This document shows, piece by piece, positions 41,497 through 50,719 of a DNA stretch of 64,000 nucleotides. The position numbers were made by a program, and so were the translations under genes. Positions within the stretch are counted from its first letter, which is position 1; every line of letters starts with the position of its first letter. Location: contig JHYJ01000010.1 in the NCBI GenBank assembly GCA_000621425.1, positions 1-64,000 on the forward strand. The letters run 5' to 3'. The notes below the pieces were generated by a model. It had not been told where the DNA came from. It worked only from the letters and a program-made list of their open reading frames with translations, and did no database searches. The DNA is from Lachnospiraceae bacterium AB2028 (GTDB taxonomy: Bacteria; Bacillota; Clostridia; Lachnospirales; Lachnospiraceae).

Positions 41497-42864
41497 ATGC
41501 GCGATATCAGATTAAGTAACAAGACATTCAAACTGGAGCAGGATCCTTATATTTATCAGCTGCAGGATGTCGCCGATCCTGAACTTTTCCGTGAAATGTT
41601 TCCATATACAGAAACTCCGAAGATCGCGTTTAACTACAGACGCGTTCCGGAAAACATGCCGGAAGAGATTTTCATTACAGATACAACCTTCCGTGACGGC
41701 CAGCAGTCCAGAACTCCCTATACCACGGAGCAGATGATCCACATATACAAGCTGCTGAATAAACTAGGCGGCCCCAATGGCATGATCCGTCAGACAGAAT
41801 TTTTCGTATATTCTGAAAAAGACAGGACGGCTCTGGAAAAATGTATGGAGCTCGGTTATGAATTTCCTGAGATCACCACATGGATACGTGCAAACAAACA
41901 GGACTTTGAGCTGGTAAAATCTATAGGAATAAAAGAGACCGGTATTCTTGTCAGCTGTTCTGATTACCATATCTTCCACAAAATGGGACTTAGCAGAAAG
42001 CAGGCACTGGATAAATATCTCGGTATAGTAAAAGAATGCATAAATGCAGGACTTCGTCCGAGATGTCATTTTGAAGATATCACCAGGGCAGACTTTTATG
42101 GTTTCGTTGTTCCCTTCGCCTGCAGCCTGATGGAACTGTCTAAAGAAAGCGGCGTTCCAATCAAGATACGTGCCTGCGATACCATGGGCTACGGCGTGCC
42201 CTATCCCGGTGCAGCACTTCCCAGAAGCGTATCCGGAATCATCTACGGTCTGCAGCATCATGCTGATGTACCTTCCGAAATGATCGAGTGGCACGGACAC
42301 AATGATTTTTATAAAGGTGTCGTAAATGCCACCACTGCATGGATGTACGGCGCAAGTGCCGTAAACTGCTCCCTTTTAGGCATCGGCGAAAGAACCGGAA
42401 ATGTTCCCCTGGAGGCAATGGTATTTGAATACGCTTCATTAAGGGGACACTTAAACGGCATGAACACACAGGTGATCACCGAGATCGCAGAATATATTCA
42501 AAATGAAACCGGCTACGACATTCCGCCTATGACCCCCTTTGTAGGTGAAAACTTCAACCTCACCAGAGCAGGCATCCACGCTGACGGAATGATGAAGGAC
42601 CCGGAGATCTACAATATCTTCGACACTGAAACAATCCTTGCCCGTCCGCCGAAGGTATCAATTAACAACGCTTCCGGTCTGGCCGGCGTAGCCTACTGGG
42701 TAAATGAATACAGGGCAAAACACGGAGAATGTGAACTTTCTAAAAAGGATGCACTGATCCAGAAAATATATGACTGGGTAACCTCAGAATATGAATCCGG
42801 CAGAATCACCGTCATCAGCGACCGCGAGCTGATAGACAGGTATACGGAGTATTCGGCGTCATGA
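41497..42864 (+). CDS. Re-citrate synthase-like enzyme (isopropylmalate/homocitrate synthase family)
   Basis: The 455-residue protein belongs to the HMGL-like TIM-barrel family: FITDTTFRDGQQSRTPYTTE near residues 58-77, CHFEDITRADFYGF, IKIRACDTMGYGVPYPG, the metal site IEWHGHNDFYKGVVNATTAW and NCSLLGIGERTGNVPLE. The length, the N-terminal extension and the lack of a leucine-sensing domain fit the Re-citrate synthase of Clostridium kluyveri rather than LeuA. It would condense oxaloacetate and acetyl-CoA to citrate for glutamate supply. It is divergent from a LysR gene. GGAGG precedes the ATG. Homocitrate synthase is the main alternative. Confidence 0.82.
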   Translation: MRDIRLSNKTFKLEQDPYIYQLQDVADPELFREMFPYTETPKIAFNYRRVPENMPEEIFITDTTFRDGQQSRTPYTTEQMIHIYKLLNKLGGPNGMIRQTEFFVYSEKDRTALEKCMELGYEFPEITTWIRANKQDFELVKSIGIKETGILVSCSDYHIFHKMGLSRKQALDKYLGIVKECINAGLRPRCHFEDITRADFYGFVVPFACSLMELSKESGVPIKIRACDTMGYGVPYPGAALPRSVSGIIYGLQHHADVPSEMIEWHGHNDFYKGVVNATTAWMYGASAVNCSLLGIGERTGNVPLEAMVFEYASLRGHLNGMNTQVITEIAEYIQNETGYDIPPMTPFVGENFNLTRAGIHADGMMKDPEIYNIFDTETILARPPKVSINNASGLAGVAYWVNEYRAKHGECELSKKDALIQKIYDWVTSEYESGRITVISDRELIDRYTEYSAS

Positions 42865-42892
42865 TTTAATATACAGGTTTTCCGTTCCCGGA

Positions 42893-43450
42893 TTATACTT
42901 TAGTGTACAAACTTTCCGTTCTCGGATCCCGCTTAATGAAAGCGTAGAAAGAATTATTGTCGCTTACTATGGCGAGGTCCGAGCCGGGAGTTATCTCAAA
43001 AACATTCACATACGTTACATAACCGAAGGGTACCGACTCTCCGTCCCGTATGAAGGCACCCTCTGCCTTTTCCACAACAACATAATCCACCTTCGTGACC
43101 TCACAAGATAATTCTTTGGGCATAAGTTTATTTAACTGCTCTTTATAATGCTCAGCCCTGGCCTTTTTGAAAGCACGATCATCAAGCATCATATAGCACA
43201 GCGGCAGTATTCCTACCGTAATCAGGATCAACACAACGAATATCACGGAATAAAGCGTAGGATGTTTATTGGCTTCTTCTGAAAAAAACAATACAAAACA
43301 TGCGCCTGCGACAAGTACCGTCGTCGGCGGGATCAGCGCAAACAATCCGGGAACCACATGAAGCTTCATGGCTGAATAGGGATCAAACATGACCAGTTCC
43401 GGGTTGTTAAGAAGCGTATCGATTTCTTCCTGTGTAAGTGATCTTGGCAT
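42893..43450 (-). CDS. Small membrane protein with FliM-like N-terminal peptide
   Basis: The 185-residue protein starts MPRSLTQEEIDTLLNNPEL, then has two membrane helices (about 32-55 and 66-88) and a cytoplasmic beta-rich domain ending DPRTESLYTKV. The first 14 residues closely resemble the N-terminal CheY-binding segment of the flagellar switch protein FliM (LSQEEIDALL), but the rest does not resemble FliM. The function is unknown. The start is clear only by frame. The gene lies 30 bp after the zinc-ribbon gene on the same strand. Confidence 0.65.
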   Translation of the reverse strand: MPRSLTQEEIDTLLNNPELVMFDPYSAMKLHVVPGLFALIPPTTVLVAGACFVLFFSEEANKHPTLYSVIFVVLILITVGILPLCYMMLDDRAFKKARAEHYKEQLNKLMPKELSCEVTKVDYVVVEKAEGAFIRDGESVPFGYVTYVNVFEITPGSDLAIVSDNNSFYAFIKRDPRTESLYTKV

Positions 43451-43480
43451 AAGCGCTCATTAATACGTTGTTTAGAGATG

Positions 43481-43987
43481 TCAGTTACTATTCTCGTCTG
43501 TCTTCTGACTATTGTCTTCAGACTTTATCATACGGGGAGTTCCGCAATCACGGCAGAACTTTTCGTTTCCGGAAAACTTTGTTCCACAGCTCCGGCAGAA
43601 CTTGTCTGTAGCTTTTACCTGAACTGCTGCTTTCTTCATGGCATTATTCATTTCATTTATGCCCATGAAGCTGTTTATAACCGGCGCTTTCATGAAGCCT
43701 ATGTTTGGGGCCTGTTCCGGCCTATGCATCATGACATTTCTGGAACTGCATTCGATGCTTACATCATGCTCCGGCATGATGAATTTTATGCGGATATCAC
43801 TTCCATACTCGTATTTAACATCATCAGCGTCTACCTTGAAACTGTAGCTCGTGTCGGTAGCAACACAATTGTATATGACCAGCACTTCCTCGCCGGCTTC
43901 GTATTCGTACCTCTCCGAAATCAGCCCGAATCCGTATTTTGATTCGGGGCAGTTAAGTTTATATTTTTTAGGTTTGTTCTGATCCAT
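43481..43987 (-). CDS. Hypothetical protein with C-terminal double zinc ribbon
   Basis: The 168-residue protein has a beta-rich N-terminal domain (YGFGLISERYEYEAGEEVLV to about residue 85) and a Met-rich helix. It ends with two CxxC knuckles, KFCRSCGTKFSGNEKFCRDC, which should hold one zinc ion. Such ribbons often mediate protein or nucleic-acid contacts. No signal peptide. It is probably transcribed with the FliM-peptide gene downstream. Confidence 0.65.
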   Translation of the reverse strand: MDQNKPKKYKLNCPESKYGFGLISERYEYEAGEEVLVIYNCVATDTSYSFKVDADDVKYEYGSDIRIKFIMPEHDVSIECSSRNVMMHRPEQAPNIGFMKAPVINSFMGINEMNNAMKKAAVQVKATDKFCRSCGTKFSGNEKFCRDCGTPRMIKSEDNSQKTDENSN

Positions 43988-44062
43988 CCATGCCTCACTT
44001 ATAACCTATGTGCAACCTTTCAATGCCGTAAGCAAAGATATTTTCATTATTTTGCTGAATAG

Positions 44063-44665
44063 TTACCACTCTTTCTTAATCACATCGACAACTTCCATAT
44101 CTGCCGGGAGCCATTTGACATCGTCAAGTTCTTCCAATGAAAGCCATTTTGCTTCCATGGCTTCCTTTAATACCAGCTGACCTGATTTTACTTCTGCATA
44201 AAAGCAGTCCATGGACAGGTGAAAATCAGGATAGTCATACTCTACTGTACTGATCAGATCACCGACTTCTATCTCCGCCGTCAGTTCCTCACGGATTTCT
44301 CTTGTAAGTGCCTGCTCCGCTGTCTCACCTGATTCAATCTTTCCACCCGGAAACTCCCACCAGCCCTTGTATTCTCCGTAGCCTCTTGCAGTAGCGAATA
44401 TCTTTTTCTTTTCATTTATATTATCACATATTACTGCAGCTACCACTCGGACATATTTAAGGAGATCTCCGGATTCGGTAATGCAGATTTTATCACCTTC
44501 GGAAATTTTATGAGATGCAAGATACGCTTCGGAGATTTCCTGATACTTTACTTCTTTATCTGCCGAGCAGCTTTCCAAACGCATCAATGCCATAGGAGAT
44601 TCCCTGCCCGTCTCCTCACACCCATAGTCTGCTTCTGTAATACTTTTTATGATGTAGATTTCCAT
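44063..44665 (-). CDS. Nudix hydrolase, MutT-like, with N-terminal extension
   Basis: The 200-residue protein has about 65 residues of its own kind (MEIYIIKSITEADYGCEE) followed by a MutT domain: RVVAAVICDN, then the Nudix box beginning GGKIESGETAEQALTREIRE and ending EELTAEIE, and a late EAKWLSLEEL. MutT-type enzymes hydrolyse oxidised nucleotides such as 8-oxo-dGTP. The N-terminal part is not a domain I can name. AGAAGG precedes the ATG at 44665 by 5 nt. Confidence 0.85.
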   Translation of the reverse strand: MEIYIIKSITEADYGCEETGRESPMALMRLESCSADKEVKYQEISEAYLASHKISEGDKICITESGDLLKYVRVVAAVICDNINEKKKIFATARGYGEYKGWWEFPGGKIESGETAEQALTREIREELTAEIEVGDLISTVEYDYPDFHLSMDCFYAEVKSGQLVLKEAMEAKWLSLEELDDVKWLPADMEVVDVIKKEW

Positions 44666-44720
44666 AATAACCTTCTTATAATGTCCGGCAAAAGTCATTC
44701 CATTTAAGTCAATCCATTGA

Positions 44721-45242
44721 TCAGCTCACACTGTTCTTTGCAAACTGCTGGAGTTTATATTTCTTCTTTGCCAAAGACGTGCCTAAATCTTCGATTTCTT
44801 TTAAGGCAATAATCCTGTCACATGAAATAAATTCTATTCCGGCATCACGATAAAAATCAACTGCAAGATCCAGAATGTGTGGATACTTTAACTTTAATTC
44901 TTTCAGCCTGTCGTCCCTGCTTTCTTCAAACAGTGCAAGAATCTTGAATGAGTACGGCAGTTCTTCTGCAAAGCTGACACTATAAGTATCTGTGTCCTTG
45001 ATCAATTCCTCATACCCTTTTATAGAAAGTTTCGCCTCAAACAGTTCATTCATATAGTCGCACTCACTCTGTACGATCACTCCATCTGATGCAGAAAGGT
45101 ACATAAAATACCTGTGCGTCTCCATACAGAACAGATCCCTTACCGACAGATCAAGATCAGCCGGCCTGCCCATGATCTCCTCAATCTCATCACAGGCATT
45201 GCAGATTTTCTGTAGCATCATTTTTGTCTCTTGTCCGCACAT
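44721..45242 (-). CDS. Hypothetical protein, possibly TerB-like
   Basis: The 173-residue helical protein has a stretch YLSASDGVIVQSECDYMNEL like the calcium-binding repeat of TerB-type tellurite-resistance proteins. The rest (LPYSFKILALFEESRDD, FYRDAGIEFISCDRI) is not recognised. GGAGG lies 10 nt before the ATG. The link to TerB is weak and based on one motif. Confidence 0.5.
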   Translation of the reverse strand: MCGQETKMMLQKICNACDEIEEIMGRPADLDLSVRDLFCMETHRYFMYLSASDGVIVQSECDYMNELFEAKLSIKGYEELIKDTDTYSVSFAEELPYSFKILALFEESRDDRLKELKLKYPHILDLAVDFYRDAGIEFISCDRIIALKEIEDLGTSLAKKKYKLQQFAKNSVS

Positions 45243-45284
45243 GCTTTATCATCCTCCGTTCCAAATTCCTATTCATTCACAATT

Positions 45285-45626
45285 CTATTTTGTATAAAGC
45301 GGCTGCCGCTTTATGATATGCGACTGCCGCTTATAAATATGTTTATTATTTTTCTGCTCAAATTCTTCAAGGCTTTGTGAGCGGGCAGCTAACAATAGCA
45401 ATGCCCGAAGCCGTTCCGGATCAGTCACCTCGTTAATCTTATTACGCAGGTCATCCGGGATTTTCCATTTATCACCTAGCAAATCAAATATAGCATCACG
45501 CAATGTTGTCTGGGTTACTTCTTTTCGCTCGTGCTCAAGCTCACGCTCAACCTCGTTCTTGACATATTGGTCGATTAAATCCCCAAAATCCATATAGTCT
45601 CCTTTTAGCGTCGCATTGCCTTTCAC
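45285..45626 (-). pseudogene. C-terminal fragment of an Rpn-type nuclease/transposase protein
   Basis: A 113-codon frame starting at GTG reads DYMDFGDLIDQYVKNEVERE, then LRDAIFDLLGDKWKIPDDLR and LLLAARSQSLEEFEQ. This matches the tail of Rpn family proteins, whose nuclease core would precede it but is absent. An inner ATG at 45593 with AAAGGAGA upstream could start a 102-residue product. A segment 3' of the next Rpn gene is repeated on both sides, so the fragment probably arose by rearrangement of tandem copies. Confidence 0.5.
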
Positions 45627-45812
45627 GCTCTCAACATATCCGTCAAGTTCCTTAGTGGCTTCATGACATTACTATTGATTCCCTGTGAAATTAGACCATT
45701 CTCAAACATTCGTCAAGAGCATATGTTGACACGCTTAATTTGGCCCCCCTATGAAATTACAGCGTTCTCAAACACATTTTTATTCGCTGATTTTCAGTTT
45801 AGCACATAACAT

Positions 45813-46448
45813 TTATAATTCCACCGCATCGCTAAGCCAGTCAAGTACAGTCTCAACACTTGTACCTGTTATTTCTGCAATGTCAGTCGTTACCATGCCT
45901 TTCCGGTACATTCCTATCGCATCTTCTTTAGCCTGTGACTCTTTACCTTCACCATATCCTGAATCATATCCTGTATCATATCCCCTCTTTTCAATTGCAT
46001 CTAAAACATCACACATACAATGAATCTCTCCTTTCTCTCCATCTTCTGTCTCCGACACTGTTACTGTGGCAAACCTATTGTCTCCGGTCAGTACTGCCAT
46101 TAGCTGCAACACTTCACGAACATGCTTCATCTCTTCATGCGAACCTGTATAGGTTCCTGTCCGCTGTTTCTGCATGAAATAGTCCGCCACATATTTGAAA
46201 TCACTTTGAAAACCTTGCAGTTGATCATCCGTCAGGTAGGCAATCTCATACAGATTGATTGCGTAGTCCTGCACAAGTTCCTTAAATTCTATTTTTAGTT
46301 TATCGCCGAGTGCCTCGTGCAGTGTAAAAGCTTTATGATCATTCTCGGCTATGCGTTTTCTTCCTCCGAAGGCTAAGTTGTTGACTATGTCAGCAAAGAC
46401 ATCATTACATGATATCAGTGCCTTTTCAGTTATATCTTTTTCTCCCAT
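45813..46448 (-). CDS. Rpn-type protein lacking the nuclease core
   Basis: The 211-residue protein starts like full-length Rpn proteins (MGEKDITEKALISCNDVFAD, IVNNLAFGGRKRI). It then jumps to their later part (ALGDKLKIEFKELVQDYAIN, FKYVADYFMQKQR) and ends with a helix-turn-helix-like segment TTDIAEITGTSVETVLDWLS. Compared with the 324-residue relative at 55052, about 120 residues holding the PD-(D/E)XK site are missing. The frame is intact, so it may still be expressed as a DNA-binding remnant, but nuclease activity is unlikely. Confidence 0.6.
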   Translation of the reverse strand: MGEKDITEKALISCNDVFADIVNNLAFGGRKRIAENDHKAFTLHEALGDKLKIEFKELVQDYAINLYEIAYLTDDQLQGFQSDFKYVADYFMQKQRTGTYTGSHEEMKHVREVLQLMAVLTGDNRFATVTVSETEDGEKGEIHCMCDVLDAIEKRGYDTGYDSGYGEGKESQAKEDAIGMYRKGMVTTDIAEITGTSVETVLDWLSDAVEL

Positions 46449-46732
46449 ATAACTTGGCTCCTTTCAGTTTAACACTATTCGATACTGTTCTCAACGCGTA
46501 TGTGATAGCATTTTTCTCCTTTCCCGATGCAATCTGAAACCAAAGAGATTTGAAAAATGGAAAGGATTATAGGAATCCGACAAAGTCATCTTAAGAACGG
46601 TCTCAGGCAACGTTTGATCATTTTTTTGTGGTATGTGCAACAGGTGGAAACCCGATGCAGTTTCCGGCAGACTGTCGGAAACATTCATAGAGTAGCAGAA
46701 ACAAATTTAGTTGTCAAATATCTTACAATGCA

Positions 46733-46753
46733 CCCCCACCATTTCGGTGGGGG
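46733..46753 (-). terminator. Hairpin after the DUF4173 gene
   Basis: The arms CCCCCACC (46733-46740) and GGTGGGGG (46746-46753) form a strong stem 13 bp after the stop of the gene at 46766. The U tract is poor. The rest of 46449-46732 shows no gene I can support. Confidence 0.5.
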
Positions 46754-46765
46754 CTGACATGTTCT

Positions 46766-48493
46766 TTATTCCTTCTCCTTCTCATCCACCAGATAGTACT
46801 TTCCGATCAGGCGCATTGCCCGGTCTTCGCCGAAGTTATACTCACGGATGAATTTAAGGGTACTCTTTTCTTTATATTCTTCGTAATCCGAATGCATGAT
46901 CCTGCAGTAATCGAACCAGTACCTTCCATCCTCCGCCAGTACCGGTGCAGCATCCGGATACACTTCGTAGGCGAGATCTGAGGGCGGTGTCTCAAGACTT
47001 AAGTCATAAGCAGCTATCCACCTGTCCGGAACAGAGAATACAAATGCCAGGTACCAGACAGTAACAAAGACTGTTATCAGCCGGAAGAAAGGAAGCTCCT
47101 TATATATGCCCACTATCAGGAGTGTAGTCCATACAGCTAATACTACCAATAGCCATAATACATAAACTCTCAGATGGCTTAAGCCATAAACACTTACGTA
47201 CAGCTCCATCCTGAGCGCCGAAGATGCAATCATCACATATGTACAAAGGCTGATCACTACCAGCACGACTTTCAGGACTGCATTGTCCTTGAAATGTTTT
47301 TTACAGAATGACACCAGTATCAGATTCAGTATAGTTACTGCAAGAAGCTGGTAGAAACCTTCATGCGCATACTCCGCATATGTATATCCTCCTGGCAGTT
47401 CCATTTTGCCCACCAGGTATATGAACTGTATCCCGCTGAAGAACAGATATACCAGCGCTATCAGGCTATTGAAGGTAATGGCTACCACTGCATCAAACTT
47501 ATGACCGCCCTTGGACTCATAGAATTTTTCATCCGGGAGGCTTCCGATCCAGCCGTAAAACGCAAGGAACCCGATGAACAGTTTAAAGGGAACTCCGATA
47601 TAGTCGGCACTGAACTTCGGCAGCTTAACACTCTGAAGTATATCTGAAACTATATCACCGAAAACCAGGTCAGCTGAACTCAGGAGCGCCAAGATTACAA
47701 CAAGGAGAGGGATGGCAATTACCACGCCTATCAGCACACTCTTGAGAGTCTTCTTTCCTTTAGTCTCCTGCCCTGCATGAGCCTTCCTGTATGCATATCT
47801 TTCAGTAAAAGGTCTGGCGATATTAACTATCGGAGTAAAAAGCATTATCAGCATCTTTAAAATCTGGCCGGTTATCTCCGTTGCCTCCTGATCGCAGTAC
47901 TGCTTCAATAACAGACAGACAAAGATCAGGAATATGCCCACGCCGTCGGCCCACTGTATATCTGCTGACGCTGTAGTGCACTTGGATATAGAAAGCAGCA
48001 CCAGAGAAATACAGTAAAAAAGCTTGATACCCACCTTGCCGTTGGCTTCCTTTATAAGACTCTTCCCCATGCTCTTCGCATCCCAGGCAAGAATCCCAAG
48101 CAGTACAAGGATGAAAACGGGGAAGGTTACGGCTGCGCGGTTCCTGTATAAAAGCACCACTGCTGCCACAGCAAAGATAAGTGACTTTGCGAATACCCTT
48201 TCATATACTGAAGGCCGGGCCGGTTTAACGGGCGGCGCATAGTTATAATTTACCGGACGGTCTGCCATGCCGGATGCAGGTACGGCAGGATCCGCTGCAG
48301 GCTGGGGCTGTGCAGTTTCGGTTCCCGTTAAGTCCTGAATTTTTTCCTGTGCAGGAATGTAGTCCTGCTGAATATTATCATTATGAACGGCACTATCATT
48401 GGCATTTCTGAATACAGAATCCATACTATCTGTGTCTTTGTTTATAGAACCGGTACTGTCGGTTTCACTACTGTTGTTAAGATTATTCTCCAT
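46766..48493 (-). CDS. DUF4173-type multi-pass membrane protein
   Basis: The 575-residue protein has a long Ser/Asp/Asn/Pro-rich cytoplasmic N-terminus (about 1-95) and then about twelve membrane helices. Family landmarks include RPFTERYAYRKAH, FIGFLAFYGWIGSL, IALVYLFFSGIQFIYL and EYAHEGFYQLL, which match DUF4153/DUF4173 proteins of unknown function. A soluble end contains RYWFDYCRIMHSDYEEYKE. Its start overlaps the small XRE regulator by 11 nt, a common pairing for this family. Confidence 0.8.
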   Translation of the reverse strand: MENNLNNSSETDSTGSINKDTDSMDSVFRNANDSAVHNDNIQQDYIPAQEKIQDLTGTETAQPQPAADPAVPASGMADRPVNYNYAPPVKPARPSVYERVFAKSLIFAVAAVVLLYRNRAAVTFPVFILVLLGILAWDAKSMGKSLIKEANGKVGIKLFYCISLVLLSISKCTTASADIQWADGVGIFLIFVCLLLKQYCDQEATEITGQILKMLIMLFTPIVNIARPFTERYAYRKAHAGQETKGKKTLKSVLIGVVIAIPLLVVILALLSSADLVFGDIVSDILQSVKLPKFSADYIGVPFKLFIGFLAFYGWIGSLPDEKFYESKGGHKFDAVVAITFNSLIALVYLFFSGIQFIYLVGKMELPGGYTYAEYAHEGFYQLLAVTILNLILVSFCKKHFKDNAVLKVVLVVISLCTYVMIASSALRMELYVSVYGLSHLRVYVLWLLVVLAVWTTLLIVGIYKELPFFRLITVFVTVWYLAFVFSVPDRWIAAYDLSLETPPSDLAYEVYPDAAPVLAEDGRYWFDYCRIMHSDYEEYKEKSTLKFIREYNFGEDRAMRLIGKYYLVDEKEKE

Positions 48494-48707
48494 CTATCTC
48501 ATCCTCCTCCCTGTACTCAAGAATGTCCCCGGGCTGACAGTCCAGTGCCTTGCAGATTGCCTCCAGCGTGGAAAAGCGCACTGCCTTTGCCTTGTTGTTT
48601 TTCAGAATGGACAGGTTGGCCAGGGTGATGTCCACCTCTTCAGCCAGCTCCTTCAGTCCTTTTTTTCTTTTTGCCATCATTACGTCAAGATTTATTATTA
48701 TAGCCAT
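48483..48707 (-). CDS. Small XRE-family (YozG-like) regulator
   Basis: The 74-residue protein is a single Cro/C1 helix-turn-helix: KKGLKELAEEVDITLANLS and NLSILKNNKAKAVRFSTLEA, then the typical CKALDCQPGDILEY. Such YozG-like proteins normally accompany a DUF2975 membrane protein, here 137 bp upstream. It overlaps the DUF4173 gene, so it probably controls this membrane-protein operon. Confidence 0.88.
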   Translation of the reverse strand: MAIIINLDVMMAKRKKGLKELAEEVDITLANLSILKNNKAKAVRFSTLEAICKALDCQPGDILEYREEDEIDGE

Positions 48708-48843
48708 AGTCCGTTTCTGTCCTTTTATACATTCGTTTCTGATCTACATGCGTTCAACTGCTTATACTGCTAATGCCCATATATAGTCCGTATTTCCGAC
48801 ATAGGTTCTAAAACATTTGAAGACCTGTAACTGCTCTATTCCA

Positions 48844-49305
48844 TCAGATCGTCAGGTCGTTCTCCTGCTTGTACCGCACCGCTTCCTCAAACACCAGTGC
48901 AAGCACTTTGCTGAAAAGTCCCGCAATAGTAAACACCAGTATTACCACCAGTATCGCTACCGTGGGATAGACTATGCAGCGCACCACGGACATAACCACG
49001 ATGAAGAAACTCCAGTTTCCCATCTTCTGCAGGCTCACCACATTCGCATCCACGAAGCAGTCCTCGGCAAGCACAGTCCGGAATATCCGGCGCAGCTCCC
49101 TTATCAGTATCACGGCAGACACACCCAGGACAAAGTAAATTATGACAGCCGCCTCATAATGCTCTTCCCAGGGCTTATAGTACTTTCCTCCGAAACGAAG
49201 TGAGAAGGGAAGGCTCAGCGTAACCACTATCCCTGCGTAAAACATAAAGTCCAGAAGGTACTTTACCCACCTTGTCAGTAACAGTTTCTTTTTCCTTGTG
49301 TCCAT
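48844..49305 (-). CDS. DUF2975 membrane protein
   Basis: The 153-residue protein has four membrane helices (about 15-33, 48-66, 97-115, 118-140) and the DUF2975 feature LRRIFRTVLAEDCFVDANV. It is commonly linked with a YozG-like regulator, as here. Function unknown. AAAAGGAGA lies about 10 nt before the ATG. Confidence 0.82.
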   Translation of the reverse strand: MDTRKKKLLLTRWVKYLLDFMFYAGIVVTLSLPFSLRFGGKYYKPWEEHYEAAVIIYFVLGVSAVILIRELRRIFRTVLAEDCFVDANVVSLQKMGNWSFFIVVMSVVRCIVYPTVAILVVILVFTIAGLFSKVLALVFEEAVRYKQENDLTI

Positions 49306-49337
49306 TGATCAGTTGTCTCCTTTTATTTATTCAGCTC

Positions 49338-50507
49338 TCATCTGCAGTATATATTTTCACTTTTTTCCAGAATCTTCCTGTAGTCCGGCAGGTACTGCAC
49401 TGCGATGACATTTTCAGGATGTACCAGTGTCAGGTACAGTACGGTCACGAAAAACCATTCCAGCGGTTTCATTATGAAATAAACGATGTCGCAGGCGGTC
49501 TTGGTACGGATGCATCTCGCAATGGGGAATCCGTACTTATCGTAAAAGCTACGGACCACTCTGTGCAGGCGCGGTGTCTTCCACTCCAGCACCAGTTCAA
49601 AAGCATTTGCGATTTCCAGCTGCCGGTTGACCGCTACCCTGTGGCCGTGCCTTTCTCCCATACGGAGCGGCTTTACTACATTTTTATGTCCTCCTGCTGC
49701 CACGGTGCACAGATAATGCTCGTCCACCTGAACATTTGGCGGAGGGGTCATCTGCGACAGATTCCAGTCAGCCGTCTCGGTCCAGGTTGCAATCAGCGCA
49801 TCCGGCCGCTGTCCCAGAAGAATCGAGATTCCCAGTACCACTCCCAGCAGCGGTACTGCCGCGATCAGCGCGATCAGTGGCCAGTTCTGTGCCTTTCCGA
49901 GTATGCCTTCGTGCCAGGCGAGTTTCTTTTCATCCTTGTCCCCGCTAGCAAGCATGCTGTCATGGGCATCATTCCATTCTTTGATCTTCTCCCGGATCAG
50001 TGAACACATCATAATGATCAGGTTGAGGGGAAGGATCATCAGCGGAACTGTATTGACGAAATGTCCCCCTCTGAGCGGTATTATGTGAATACACCAGATT
50101 ATGCAGGTAACCGCTGCCGGATACATGGATGCGATCGACAGTACAGAGATCAGCGGCGGTGTATTATCCATTCTGCGCGTAGCCAATATCACAAATCCTA
50201 CTAAGCCAATCAGCATGATCACGATATATATACCCCTGGTCTCCGAATTCAGTATCTGATGTACCTGTTCGTTTATCAACTGTTCGTTCCAGGGTTGATC
50301 CTTCACATTTTCCAAAGCAACACCCGCGTATATATAACTCACCAGTAGACCGAGAATGACCGTCAGCGTCCAGCTGAGTCTTTTCAGCTTCATCTTCGGA
50401 TAAAAAAGACCTATTATATTCGCAATACTTAGCACAACCGGAGATGTCAGCGATACTATAAGCAATGTAACTCCGATAATCATCGGCAAAATATTTTTCA
50501 TGAACAC
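49338..50507 (-). CDS. Membrane protein, DUF6688-like
   Basis: The 389-residue protein has about seven membrane helices in its first 240 residues, a long inner loop (MCSLIREKIKEWNDAHDSML), and then a soluble domain with HYLCTVAAGGHKNVVKPLRM, GERHGHRVAVNRQLEIANAF and YDKYGFPIA. This fits DUF6688, of unknown function. GTG at 50507 has GGAGG at 8 nt; an ATG two codons later is possible. It is the first gene of a leftward membrane-protein group. Confidence 0.65.
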   Translation of the reverse strand: MFMKNILPMIIGVTLLIVSLTSPVVLSIANIIGLFYPKMKLKRLSWTLTVILGLLVSYIYAGVALENVKDQPWNEQLINEQVHQILNSETRGIYIVIMLIGLVGFVILATRRMDNTPPLISVLSIASMYPAAVTCIIWCIHIIPLRGGHFVNTVPLMILPLNLIIMMCSLIREKIKEWNDAHDSMLASGDKDEKKLAWHEGILGKAQNWPLIALIAAVPLLGVVLGISILLGQRPDALIATWTETADWNLSQMTPPPNVQVDEHYLCTVAAGGHKNVVKPLRMGERHGHRVAVNRQLEIANAFELVLEWKTPRLHRVVRSFYDKYGFPIARCIRTKTACDIVYFIMKPLEWFFVTVLYLTLVHPENVIAVQYLPDYRKILEKSENIYCR

Positions 50508-50657
50508 TTTCCCGTCCTCCTTTTTACCGCTAAGTATACCATCTTAATTTTGTTTGTCAATAAAAAGTTATCGTTTTTCGATAATTATTTATCATTTAAC
50601 AGAGGTTAAGTCTCTCCATTAAGGCTCCATTACGGCTTTCGGAGCTGCCTTACAACA

Positions 50658-50686
50658 CAAAAAAAGACCTGCTTTTAGGCAGGTCT
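50658..50686 (-). terminator. Terminator of the YesL-like gene
   Basis: The arms AGACCTGC (50665-50672) and GCAGGTCT (50679-50686) form an 8-bp stem, followed on the minus strand by seven T. Confidence 0.85.
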
Positions 50687-50719
50687 GACATTAATTCTTA
50701 GTAAGTTTTTTGTACGGCT

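Noticed and set aside
46557-46757. A 66-codon plus-strand frame upstream of the Rpn remnant
   Set aside because: No ribosome site; its end runs through the hairpin at 46733-46753, and the composition is not protein-like.
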